From IMG/VR virus record IMGVR_UViG_3300030106_002384, positions 33,388 to 54,523 of that record: DNA of 21,136 nucleotides; one strand, written 5' to 3'. The notes under the pieces were generated by a model that did no database searches, had not been told where the DNA came from, and saw only the letters and a list, made by a program, of their open reading frames with translations. Each line of letters starts with the position of its first letter. Positions within the stretch are counted from its first letter, which is position 1. Shown here piece after piece: positions 15,049 to 19,704 of this stretch. This DNA is from a virus. A program made the translations under genes and the position numbers.

Positions 15049-15198
15049 CTATTCTCCTTCATTTTCTATGTAACTTAATATATGTTTTTTTCTGGCATAA
15101 TCATTATGACATTTACAAAAACAGTCATAGTCAATACATTGCTTACCTCTGCATTCGCACAGATCGGGGGCAGAGCAATTTTTGCATTTACACGCCAT
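15049..15198 (-). CDS. Cysteine-rich metallothionein/zinc-finger-like miniprotein (49 aa)
   Basis: A short frame from ATG 15198 to TAG 15049 encodes 49 residues with nine cysteines (3, 5, 8, 14, 16, 21, 26, 28, 30) plus H31, in CxC, CxxC and CxCH groupings: MACKCKNC, LCECRGKQC, DCFCKCH. This density is typical of metallothioneins or small zinc-binding modules. It starts two bases after the preceding stop, and its own end carries the binding site (GGAG) of the next gene, so the gap is filled exactly by coding sequence. Metal binding is inferred from the pattern; the role is unknown. Confidence 0.7.
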   Translation of the reverse strand: MACKCKNCSAPDLCECRGKQCIDYDCFCKCHNDYARKKHILSYIENEGE

Positions 15199-15200
15199 AC

Positions 15201-15392
15201 TTATTTTCCATGAATTTTCATAGCAGCACTGTGTGATTTATCAAAAGACATTCCATGCTCCATCATAATTTTCATAGAATCTAAATGCTTTTTAGAATGA
15301 CCACCTACAGTTTTACCTTCTTTATTTTTATGAGGCTTCGCATGTAATTTAAGTTTATCTTTTTGTGCTTGACTGAGTTTCTTTGTTTCCAC
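15201..15392 (-). CDS. Small His/Lys-rich protein (63 aa)
   Basis: A GTG at 15392 preceded by AGAGGA encodes 63 residues: METKKLSQAQKDKLKLH, then HSKKHLDSMKIMMEHGMSFD and an end of KSHSAAMKIHGK. It is basic and predicted helical, with several His and Met residues that could bind metal next to the cysteine-rich gene. Small proteins with an HSKKHxxxMxxxMxxGxSFxxAHxxA-like pattern recur in phages, but no function is known to me. It is tightly spaced with both neighbours. Confidence 0.65.
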   Translation of the reverse strand: METKKLSQAQKDKLKLHAKPHKNKEGKTVGGHSKKHLDSMKIMMEHGMSFDKSHSAAMKIHGK

Positions 15393-15396
15393 TGCT

Positions 15397-15630
15397 TTAT
15401 TCCTCTAATTTTTTATCTTCTATGTATTGTTGTAAATCAATTACTTTATCTTCAGATACGATCCGTATAATTGTGTTAGTTACATTTATTTCTTTTTTTA
15501 AAGATTCCATACGAATCATAAGTAATTCAAGCTGTTCTTCATAAAAATGTAATTCACGTTCTTTACGAAGCTTCTGCTCTATTATATCTGAAAGTAAAAT
15601 TATAGAAGAGTTGGGTACTTGTTCTATCAT
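15397..15630 (-). CDS. Small coiled-coil protein (77 aa)
   Basis: The 77-aa, Glu/Leu/Ile-rich protein is predicted to form a single long helix (residues ~12–50: EQKLRKERELHFYEEQLELL). Its C-terminus is acidic (YIEDKKLEE). No good ribosome binding site precedes ATG 15630. The stop is followed after four bases by the next gene's GTG. Function is unknown. The 106-base gap upstream (15631–15736) has no gene and no convincing promoter. Confidence 0.55.
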   Translation of the reverse strand: MIEQVPNSSIILLSDIIEQKLRKERELHFYEEQLELLMIRMESLKKEINVTNTIIRIVSEDKVIDLQQYIEDKKLEE

Positions 15631-15736
15631 GTTAAAAAGCTATAGAGAAAATAAAACCTATATAAGATTCTGTGTTCATAGATGTTATGTAAAAGTCTAT
15701 TTGATATCTGTCACATAATTCTAGATTCATCTACTT

Positions 15737-15949
15737 TTACACTTTACACATCTTATTTTTTAGCCAAGTAGAAAGTTCACTTAATTTTAAATGTACTTTT
15801 GCTACAGGCCAAGTAGCCCATCCCACTACTTTTAGTGCTACAAGAATTACCCACGTTGTTACATTCTTTATGTATCGTGGAAATGGAACTACAATCTTAT
15901 GCATACCTTTATCTCCAAAAACTCTATGATATAAAACACCTACTGTCAT
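15737..15949 (-). CDS. Small membrane-associated protein (70 aa)
   Basis: The 70-aa product has a basic N-terminus and a hydrophobic segment at ~29–50 (NVTTWVILVALKVVGWATWP), compatible with one TM helix or an amphipathic membrane anchor. A basic tail ends KNKMCKV. The ATG overlaps the stop of the upstream 43-aa gene (TAATG), showing coupling. No family was recognised. Confidence 0.55.
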   Translation of the reverse strand: MTVGVLYHRVFGDKGMHKIVVPFPRYIKNVTTWVILVALKVVGWATWPVAKVHLKLSELSTWLKNKMCKV

Positions 15950-16080
15950 TATCTCTTCTTAGCAGCAGCTTTCCTTTTGGGCATCATGCCACCCATCATC
16001 ATCTTTTTCTTTTTCATGGGTTTGCCATACATACCGCCACCCATCATTTTTTTCATTGGTTTCTTCTTATGTCCCGGCAT
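15949..16080 (-). CDS. Met/Lys/Gly-rich miniprotein (43 aa)
   Basis: A 43-residue frame from ATG 16080 encodes MPGHKKKPMKKMMGGG, then KPMKKKKMMMGGMMPKR and ends AAAKKR. About one residue in four is Met and over a third are Lys/Arg. It ends in a TAATG overlap with the next gene, which supports it being translated. Similar M-M-G-G/K-K-K-rich small proteins occur in marine phages. Its role is unknown; nucleic-acid or membrane binding fits the charge. Confidence 0.55.
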   Translation of the reverse strand: MPGHKKKPMKKMMGGGMYGKPMKKKKMMMGGMMPKRKAAAKKR

Positions 16081-16096
16081 AGTCAGTTCACTCCCC

Positions 16097-16300
16097 TTAG
16101 TCTTGGTTCCAGCCTTCGGCTTTCATGGCATTATAAACTTCTTCATATGAAAAAGTTCTGCCTGATGCTGCACGTATGGCAGCACGAACATATACTACGT
16201 CATGGTGGGGTAATCTAATATGGTCTTGATAGTTAGCCATACTTTGATAAAACTTTTCTAAAGTTAGATCATTATACCATTTTAATGGTTTTTTCTTCAT
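16097..16300 (-). CDS. Small protein of unknown function (67 aa)
   Basis: The 67-aa product begins MKKKPLKWYNDLTLEKFYQS and has a mixed helical body including VVYVRAAIRAASGRTFSYEEV, ending MKAEGWNQD. It lies just after the MazG-like gene and before the Met/Lys-rich miniprotein. ATG 16300 is preferred; a TTG two codons earlier (16306) is also in frame. Neither has a clear ribosome binding site. No family was recognised. Confidence 0.6.
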   Translation of the reverse strand: MKKKPLKWYNDLTLEKFYQSMANYQDHIRLPHHDVVYVRAAIRAASGRTFSYEEVYNAMKAEGWNQD

Positions 16301-16314
16301 TGTCAAGAAAAAAA

Positions 16315-16713
16315 TTACACTAGATCAGATAAGTCAGGCGGTTTATAATTTTCAGACTTCATAACTTTACCGTCTTTTCTATGTATTGGATTGCCATTAG
16401 AATCAAGCTTAGACATATTAGAAGCATGGACCCTAGCAAAAGCAGTATCGAAATCCCACCCATAAGTATCAGCCATACCCACACAGACAACCACAACATC
16501 TACAAGTTCCTTTAATACATTCTCTGCAGGTTCTTTGTTTATAGCTTCAAATAGTTCTAAGATTTCTTCATTTATAAGTGACTTACGAAATAATCTTAGC
16601 TCTGCAGCTTCTACACTTGCAGTATGATATTTCTTTTTTCTAGGACATTTAAAAGCTTTATGAAAAACGTACAAACTTTCTCCTACAGACATCTCTGTCA
16701 TCTTATCTGTCAT
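16315..16713 (-). CDS. MazG-like/PRA-PH-type nucleotide pyrophosphohydrolase (132 aa)
   Basis: The all-alpha NTP pyrophosphohydrolase signature is present: LINEEILEL gives E49, E50 and E53, and KELVDVVVV gives E69 and D72, the acidic magnesium-binding set. A C-terminal RVHASNMSKL and GKVMKSENYKPPDLS follow, as in phage PRA-PH-like proteins. Such enzymes hydrolyse nucleoside triphosphates, or possibly the alarmone (p)ppGpp, to favour phage growth. The ATG at 16713 has GGAGG just upstream. It is the first gene after the consensus leftward promoter. Confidence 0.82.
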   Translation of the reverse strand: MTDKMTEMSVGESLYVFHKAFKCPRKKKYHTASVEAAELRLFRKSLINEEILELFEAINKEPAENVLKELVDVVVVCVGMADTYGWDFDTAFARVHASNMSKLDSNGNPIHRKDGKVMKSENYKPPDLSDLV

Positions 16714-16748
16714 TCAACCTCCGTTAATATATATATACTATACATATA

Positions 16749-16808
16749 TGTTATAGCTTTTTTATAAATCAAATGTTAATATTTGCTTATGTTGTATGTG
16801 CTATAACA
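16749..16808. promoter_or_regulatory. 9-bp inverted repeat spanning the leftward start site
   Basis: TGTTATAGC at 16749–16757 is the exact reverse complement of GCTATAACA at 16800–16808. The second arm overlaps the predicted transcription start of the leftward promoter, just below its −10 box. The arms are 42 bases apart, which could be two operator half-sites for a repressor or a leader-RNA stem. Confidence 0.45.
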
Positions 16809-16809
16809 C

Positions 16810-16838
16810 ATTATACTTATGTTAGTTACCCTTGTCAA
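16810..16838 (-). promoter_or_regulatory. Consensus sigma70 promoter for the leftward (late-type) operon
   Basis: On the minus strand TTGACA (16838–16833), exactly 17 bases, and TATAAT (16815–16810) form a perfect 12-of-12 consensus promoter. Transcription would start near 16803 with a ~90-base leader before the MazG-like gene. Such a strong match implies use of unmodified host RNA polymerase, perhaps limited by the overlapping inverted repeat. Confidence 0.85.
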
Positions 16839-16961
16839 TCATTAAATTAATTAAAAAAACTCTAGCAAAGTATTAACAATTCTTGTCAGCACTGAAAGTG
16901 GTTAACAACTCATTTACCTGATCTGTGTATAACCGTGTATATACGTACGTAGTGACCCCCC

Positions 16962-16979
16962 ATGCCCCCTACGGGGCAT
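16962..16979 (+). other. Hairpin 1 of the leader array
   Basis: ATGCCCC (16962–16968) pairs with GGGGCAT (16973–16979) around a CTAC loop, a GC-rich 7-bp stem. No T-run follows in either direction. It opens a run of adjacent hairpins. Confidence 0.7.
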
Positions 16980-16991
16980 ACCCTCTCAAAG

Positions 16992-17029
16992 TTAGCCGAA
17001 GGCTAAAATGTTAGCATCGAAGATGCTAA
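16992..17029 (+). other. Hairpins 2 and 3 of the leader array (twin GAA-loop hairpins)
   Basis: TTAGCC-GAA-GGCTAA (16992–17006) and TTAGCATC-GAA-GATGCTAA (17011–17029) are perfect stems of 6 and 8 bp. Both begin TTAGC, end GCTAA and share the loop GAA. They are four bases apart and look like related elements. Confidence 0.75.
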
Positions 17030-17033
17030 ATAT

Positions 17034-17056
17034 TTGAAAATGTGTAACATTTTCAA
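17034..17056 (+). other. Hairpin 4 of the leader array
   Basis: TTGAAAATGT (17034–17043) pairs perfectly over 10 bp with ACATTTTCAA (17047–17056) around the three-base loop GTA. It begins four bases after hairpin 3. Confidence 0.75.
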
Positions 17057-17060
17057 GGTT

Positions 17061-17102
17061 GTTATTTATTACCCTTTCACTTGTGAAAGGGAAATAAATA
17101 AC
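17061..17102 (+). other. Hairpin 5 of the leader array (long)
   Basis: GTTATTTATT (17061–17070) pairs with AATAAATAAC (17093–17102). After one A·A mismatch, CCCTTTCAC (17072–17080) pairs with GTGAAAGGG (17083–17091). This gives 19 base pairs in 42 bases, the longest stem in the window outside the R repeats. It starts four bases after hairpin 4. Confidence 0.8.
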
Positions 17103-17120
17103 AATACAGCATTTTGCATC

Positions 17121-17142
17121 GCTGATCCACTATCAGCAGTGG
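17121..17142 (+). other. Interleaved alternative-pairing element (switch-like)
   Basis: GCTGAT (17121–17126) can pair with ATCAGC (17132–17137), while CCACT (17127–17131) can pair with AGTGG (17138–17142). The two stems interleave with no linker bases, so both cannot form fully at once. That is the geometry of a two-state switch or compressed pseudoknot. The remaining bases to 17218 include a run of seven C residues but no gene. Confidence 0.45.
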
Positions 17143-17218
17143 AGATAGATCATAGACTTTGTCAAGATCTGGCATCCGGCAAAATTGTTGGAGGCAGAGG
17201 ACCCCCCCAAACCAAAAC

Positions 17219-17271
17219 CTATAATATCTTTTTGCAAGTGAGTTCTTACGAACTGCAAAAAGAGATTATAG
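17219..17271 (+). repeat. Hairpin cassette R1 (subtype A, variant stem)
   Basis: Outer arms CTATAAT/ATTATAG and a stem CTTTTTGC/GCAAAAAG flank a five-base bulge AAGTG and the shared tip AGTTC-TTAC-GAACT. Compared with R2, the stem C to T change is matched by G to A on the other arm. Its end is 35 bases before ATG 17307. The spacer has ACCAACCAACCAAA before the ribosome binding site. Confidence 0.85.
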
Positions 17272-17306
17272 AGAATATAAACCAACCAACCAAATGGAGA
17301 ACAACC

Positions 17307-17471
17307 ATGGAGAATATATATCCTTTCTCAGTTAAAGAAGTACCTTACACTGAAGATAAAAATGCTTTTGTGATAATGTTCTATGATCAAGAAGTAGATC
17401 CTATGTCTGGAGTGTTTGAAACCAGGGAGGATGCTTTGGATCAAATTTCCATTCTGGAAATGGCGATCTAA
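17307..17471 (+). CDS. Small acidic early protein (54 aa)
   Basis: ATG 17307 follows GGAGAACAACC, the binding-site pattern of this gene cluster. The frame is open upstream to 17034, but that extension reads through the hairpin array and R1 and is rejected. The 54-aa acidic product begins MENIYPFSVKEVPYTEDKNA and has a FVIMFYDQEVDP strand and an FETREDALDQISILEMAI helix. This resembles a small alpha/beta fold of unknown function. It is the first gene of the rightward cluster. Confidence 0.75.
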   Translation: MENIYPFSVKEVPYTEDKNAFVIMFYDQEVDPMSGVFETREDALDQISILEMAI

Positions 17472-17480
17472 ATCACAAAC

Positions 17481-17531
17481 CTATATATACTCTTTGCAGT
17501 GAGTTCTTACGAACTGCAAAGAGATATATAG
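17481..17531 (+). repeat. Hairpin cassette R2 (subtype A)
   Basis: Arms CTATATAT/ATATATAG (with one bulged A) and CTCTTTGC/GCAAAGAG enclose the bulge AGTG and the tip AGTTC-TTAC-GAACT. The 51 bases are identical to R4. It ends 37 bases before ATG 17569. Confidence 0.9.
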
Positions 17532-17568
17532 ATAAAATAAAAATCAACCAACTAACTGGAGAATAACT

Positions 17569-17700
17569 ATGAATATATCTCAAGAAAAGAAACTACTAAA
17601 GCTGTTCCATGTCTCTAAAATGATTAGAGAGAAAGAGGAGAGAGAAGCTCAAAAGATGTACGAATGGTGTGTCGAGAATGACTGTTTGGGAGATGATTAA
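17569..17700 (+). CDS. Small helical early protein (43 aa)
   Basis: ATG 17569 follows CTGGAGAATAACT. The 43-aa product, MNISQEKKLLKLFHVSKMIR followed by a Glu/Arg-rich helix and an end of CVENDCLGDD, is highly charged and probably a single helix pair. It lies alone between R2 and R3, so it forms its own module. No family was recognised. A DNA-mimic or host-takeover peptide is possible given size and position, but this is inference only. Confidence 0.65.
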   Translation: MNISQEKKLLKLFHVSKMIREKEEREAQKMYEWCVENDCLGDD

Positions 17701-17708
17701 ACACAAAC

Positions 17709-17757
17709 CTATATATCTCTTTGCAGTGAGTTCTTACGAACTGCAAAGAGTATATAG
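17709..17757 (+). repeat. Hairpin cassette R3 (subtype B)
   Basis: Arms CTATATA/TATATAG with a bulged T, and CTCTTTGC/GCAAAGAG, enclose the AGTG bulge and AGTTC-TTAC-GAACT tip. With flanks, 17699–17764 is identical over 66 bases to 18937–19002 (R5). It ends 14 bases before ATG 17772, with no CCAA-rich spacer. Confidence 0.9.
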
Positions 17758-17771
17758 AGAAAGGGCAACTG

Positions 17772-17867
17772 ATGGCTAACCTATTGATCGGCATGTATTT
17801 TTCCATAGCACTACCATTTACGTTCTGGATTTTTATTATTACTTTGAACCTTTTTACAGGAGTTTAA
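17772..17867 (+). CDS. Single-helix membrane micropeptide (31 aa)
   Basis: ATG 17772 opens a 31-codon frame: MANLLIGMYFSIALPF, then TFWIFIITLNLFTGV. It is almost wholly hydrophobic and would form one TM helix. AAAGGG lies upstream within the R3 flank. Its 3′ end contains the ACAGGAG binding site of the 120-aa gene that starts two bases after its stop, so translation of the two is linked. Small phage membrane peptides can depolarise membranes or inhibit host proteins; the role here is unknown. Confidence 0.6.
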   Translation: MANLLIGMYFSIALPFTFWIFIITLNLFTGV

Positions 17868-17869
17868 TT

Positions 17870-18232
17870 ATGCAGCCTAAATTTTGTTTAGTAGCAATCA
17901 CTGGCGATAAATCAGCAGATGGTATGAGTGACACAAATACCGTGTACTTGTTTGATGATAAACATCTTGATCATGTTCATGAATTCTTAAAAGCACAATT
18001 AGAGTATGAAGTGTTTATGGCAACATACAAAATACCATGTGAAACAGAAAGTGATGTAAAAAAGTATGATCAAGTTTGGGAAAATCGCTTTAATACTTTT
18101 GATAAACTAGAAGAAGTAGGTATTTTTAAGGATAAATGGGATTTTAGAACTACATGGAATTTTGCTTTGTATGATGAAATATCTTGCAACAAGGCATACA
18201 AACCTTGGAAACTGGTGATCACTTCCGAATAA
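17870..18232 (+). CDS. Early protein of unknown function (120 aa)
   Basis: The 120-aa acidic soluble protein starts MQPKFCLVAITGDKSADGMS and continues with TVYLFDDKHLDHVHEFLKAQ. The C-terminal part is rich in aromatic residues (KWDFRTTWNFALYDEI). It has an alpha/beta pattern and no recognised motif. Its ribosome binding site lies in the tail of the 31-aa membrane peptide gene. The next element, R4, begins eight bases after its stop. Confidence 0.7.
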   Translation: MQPKFCLVAITGDKSADGMSDTNTVYLFDDKHLDHVHEFLKAQLEYEVFMATYKIPCETESDVKKYDQVWENRFNTFDKLEEVGIFKDKWDFRTTWNFALYDEISCNKAYKPWKLVITSE

Positions 18233-18240
18233 ACCAAAAC

Positions 18241-18291
18241 CTATATATACTCTTTGCAGTGAGTTCTTACGAACTGCAAAGAGATATATAG
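18241..18291 (+). repeat. Hairpin cassette R4 (subtype A)
   Basis: The 51 bases are identical to R2 and end 37 bases before ATG 18329, the same spacing as R2 to its gene. The spacer ACCAACCAACCAAA is nearly identical to that of R1. Confidence 0.9.
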
Positions 18292-18328
18292 ATAAAACAT
18301 AAACCAACCAACCAAAAGGAGAACAAAC

Positions 18329-18937
18329 ATGGCTCATGCATCACAAGAACTTAAGAAAAAATTAACCCCTGAAATTAATAGAGTATTATCTAAGTATGGG
18401 ATGAAAGGCACTATATCTGTTAGAAATCGAATGACGTTAGTGGTGACTGTAAGATCTGGTTTTATGATGTTTGATCAAACATTTGTAAATACCTGTCACA
18501 TAGATAAATTCTATGAAGGTGTGCAAAAAGAATTTTTACTAGAGTTAAAACTTGCTATGGAAGGGCCAAACTTTTTTAACCACGATGACGCTTCGACAGA
18601 TTACTTTAATAGATCTCACTACATAGACATAAAAATAGGAACATGGGAGAAGCCGTATGTAATTATAAAACCAAAAGAAATAAAAGTTAAAAGTAAATGG
18701 ATACAATCAATCAACGCTAAAATGAAGGAGACTAAAATGGCTACTAATAAAAGAACTTGGCAACATTTTATCAATGGCGAATGGGTCAATATCCCCAATG
18801 ATAGAACTACTTTTAAGACGGTATCACAGAGTGATCCGATCAGAGTGGTACATCCTAATGGATCTTGGTTTGTTACTCATAACAAAGATAAAGCTAAGCA
18901 GTTTAATCTTGAACTGAGTGCCAGATCCGCAAAATAA
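18329..18937 (+). CDS. Two-part early protein, possible fused or nested gene (202 aa)
   Basis: The N-terminal ~110 residues (ELKKKLTPEINRVLSKYGMK, then GTISVRNRMTLVVTVRSG) resemble a small conserved phage domain of unknown function with 'KYGxKGxxSVRxxxTLVxxxxSG'. The C-terminal 66 residues begin MATNKRTWQHFINGEWVNIP and form a separate-looking unit with IRVVHPNGSWFVTHNKDKAK. The codons just before that Met read AAGGAGACTAAAATG, the same signal used by real starts in this cluster, so 18737–18937 may also be made as a separate 66-aa protein. It is flanked by R4 and R5. Confidence 0.75.
   Translation: MAHASQELKKKLTPEINRVLSKYGMKGTISVRNRMTLVVTVRSGFMMFDQTFVNTCHIDKFYEGVQKEFLLELKLAMEGPNFFNHDDASTDYFNRSHYIDIKIGTWEKPYVIIKPKEIKVKSKWIQSINAKMKETKMATNKRTWQHFINGEWVNIPNDRTTFKTVSQSDPIRVVHPNGSWFVTHNKDKAKQFNLELSARSAK
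18737..18937 (+). CDS. Possible nested in-frame product (66 aa)
   Basis: ATG 18737 is in frame with the 202-aa gene and is preceded by AAGGAGACTAAA, matching the signals before 19705, 20096, 20349 and 21096. It would yield the C-terminal 66 residues alone (starting MATNKRTWQHFING). Either it is an internal start, or two once-separate genes fused in frame. It could also be a coincidence of codon use. Confidence 0.4.
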   Translation: MATNKRTWQHFINGEWVNIPNDRTTFKTVSQSDPIRVVHPNGSWFVTHNKDKAKQFNLELSARSAK

Positions 18938-18946
18938 AACACAAAC

Positions 18947-18995
18947 CTATATATCTCTTTGCAGTGAGTTCTTACGAACTGCAAAGAGTATATAG
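18947..18995 (+). repeat. Hairpin cassette R5 (subtype B)
   Basis: It is identical in its 49-base core to R3, and in 66 bases including flanks. It ends 15 bases before ATG 19011, the same short spacing as R3 to its gene. Confidence 0.9.
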
Positions 18996-19010
18996 AGAAA
19001 GGAAAATTCA

Positions 19011-19703
19011 ATGGTTCATACTTCCACGATGTCAGGTAAACTTGAGTTGTTCAAGTCTATCAGTACCAATACAGTAGTTAACTACTTCTGTTTTGATAGG
19101 TACAATAAAGCAAAGGTTAAGAATAAAAAGGCAGGTAAAGTAGTCGATATCTGTGGTATATGTTACAGTCAAATTATGCTTAGTTCATATAGAAAGAATG
19201 TGCAACCGGCATTGGATCGGAACGAAGAACTAGCAGAAAGGTTACTAGACAAAGAAGAACTACCTACTTACTTGGATGCTTTCCTTAGAATAGATGCTCA
19301 TGGTGAGCTACTTACTCACAAGGTTGATCCAAGCACTGGTAAAGTTATCAAGACTTTTCCTAAGTATAATCACATAGAAAATCTATGTAGAATTGCTGAA
19401 CATAATCCACATTGTAACTTTGCCTTGTGGACTAAACGAACAGAGATAGTTAAACCTTTCTTTAACAAACGTACTAAACCTGCCAACTTGATCTTGATAT
19501 ATTCTAATCCAAAGGTTAGTACAATCTTGACTTCACCACCTACTCACTTTGATAGAACATTTAATAATGTCTTAGAGGATGAGTTTGTAGATCAGCAAAA
19601 TTGTACTGGTCAAAAATGTAAAGATTGCTTGCTATGTTATACCAAAGATAATGGTGTGACTACCATAGTGGAGAAGGCAAAGTTTTATGTAAAGGAGAAT
19701 TAA
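19011..19703 (+). CDS. GP88-like cysteine-rich phage protein (230 aa)
   Basis: Motifs in order resemble the phage 'gene product 88' family: an N-terminal CxxC (C48, C51; VVDICGICYSQIM), then FLRIDAHGEL (R93, D95, H97), then HNPHCNFALWTKR, and a C-terminal C198-x4-C203-x2-C206-x2-C209 cluster (NCTGQKCKDCLLCY). The last cluster could hold zinc or an iron–sulphur centre. The family's biochemical role is not known to me. AAAGGA precedes ATG 19011. The stop overlaps the signal for the MORN-repeat gene, which starts two bases later, so they are co-translated after R5. Confidence 0.65.
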   Translation: MVHTSTMSGKLELFKSISTNTVVNYFCFDRYNKAKVKNKKAGKVVDICGICYSQIMLSSYRKNVQPALDRNEELAERLLDKEELPTYLDAFLRIDAHGELLTHKVDPSTGKVIKTFPKYNHIENLCRIAEHNPHCNFALWTKRTEIVKPFFNKRTKPANLILIYSNPKVSTILTSPPTHFDRTFNNVLEDEFVDQQNCTGQKCKDCLLCYTKDNGVTTIVEKAKFYVKEN

Positions 19704-19704
19704 A

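Larger units (their letters stand above)
16714..16961. promoter_or_regulatory. Divergent intergenic control region
   Basis: This AT-rich stretch has no gene and separates the leftward and rightward blocks. It contains the leftward sigma70 promoter, a 9-bp inverted repeat, an alternating TA tract (16725–16752) and two CTTGTCA direct repeats (16831, 16882). I found no convincing sigma70 promoter pointing rightward; the best candidate, TTTACC with a 19-base spacer to TATATA (16913–16943), is weak. Rightward transcription may come from elsewhere or use another polymerase or sigma factor. Confidence 0.6.

Noticed and set aside
14591-15073. Long plus-strand open frame of 160 codons opposite the 266-aa gene
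   Set aside because: It is antisense to a coupled minus-strand gene, with Phe/Leu/Ser-rich composition typical of the complement of Lys/Glu-rich coding sequence.
15835-16218. Plus-strand His/Leu/Phe-rich frame of 127 codons
   Set aside because: It overlaps three coupled minus-strand genes and owes its His/Phe/Leu content to the complement of Met/Lys-rich coding.
16913-16943. Rightward sigma70 promoter TTTACC…TATATA
   Set aside because: The spacer is 19 bases and the −35 match is poor; not supported enough to annotate as a promoter.
16962-17142. Hairpin array as tRNA genes
   Set aside because: No cloverleaf with acceptor stem, TψC arm or anticodon arrangement can be drawn; stems are sequential, not nested.
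17034-17306. Upstream in-frame extension of the 54-aa gene (would give 145 aa from a TTG)
   Set aside because: It reads through hairpins 4–5 and R1, has unlikely composition, and the strong GGAGAACAACC signal sits directly before ATG 17307.
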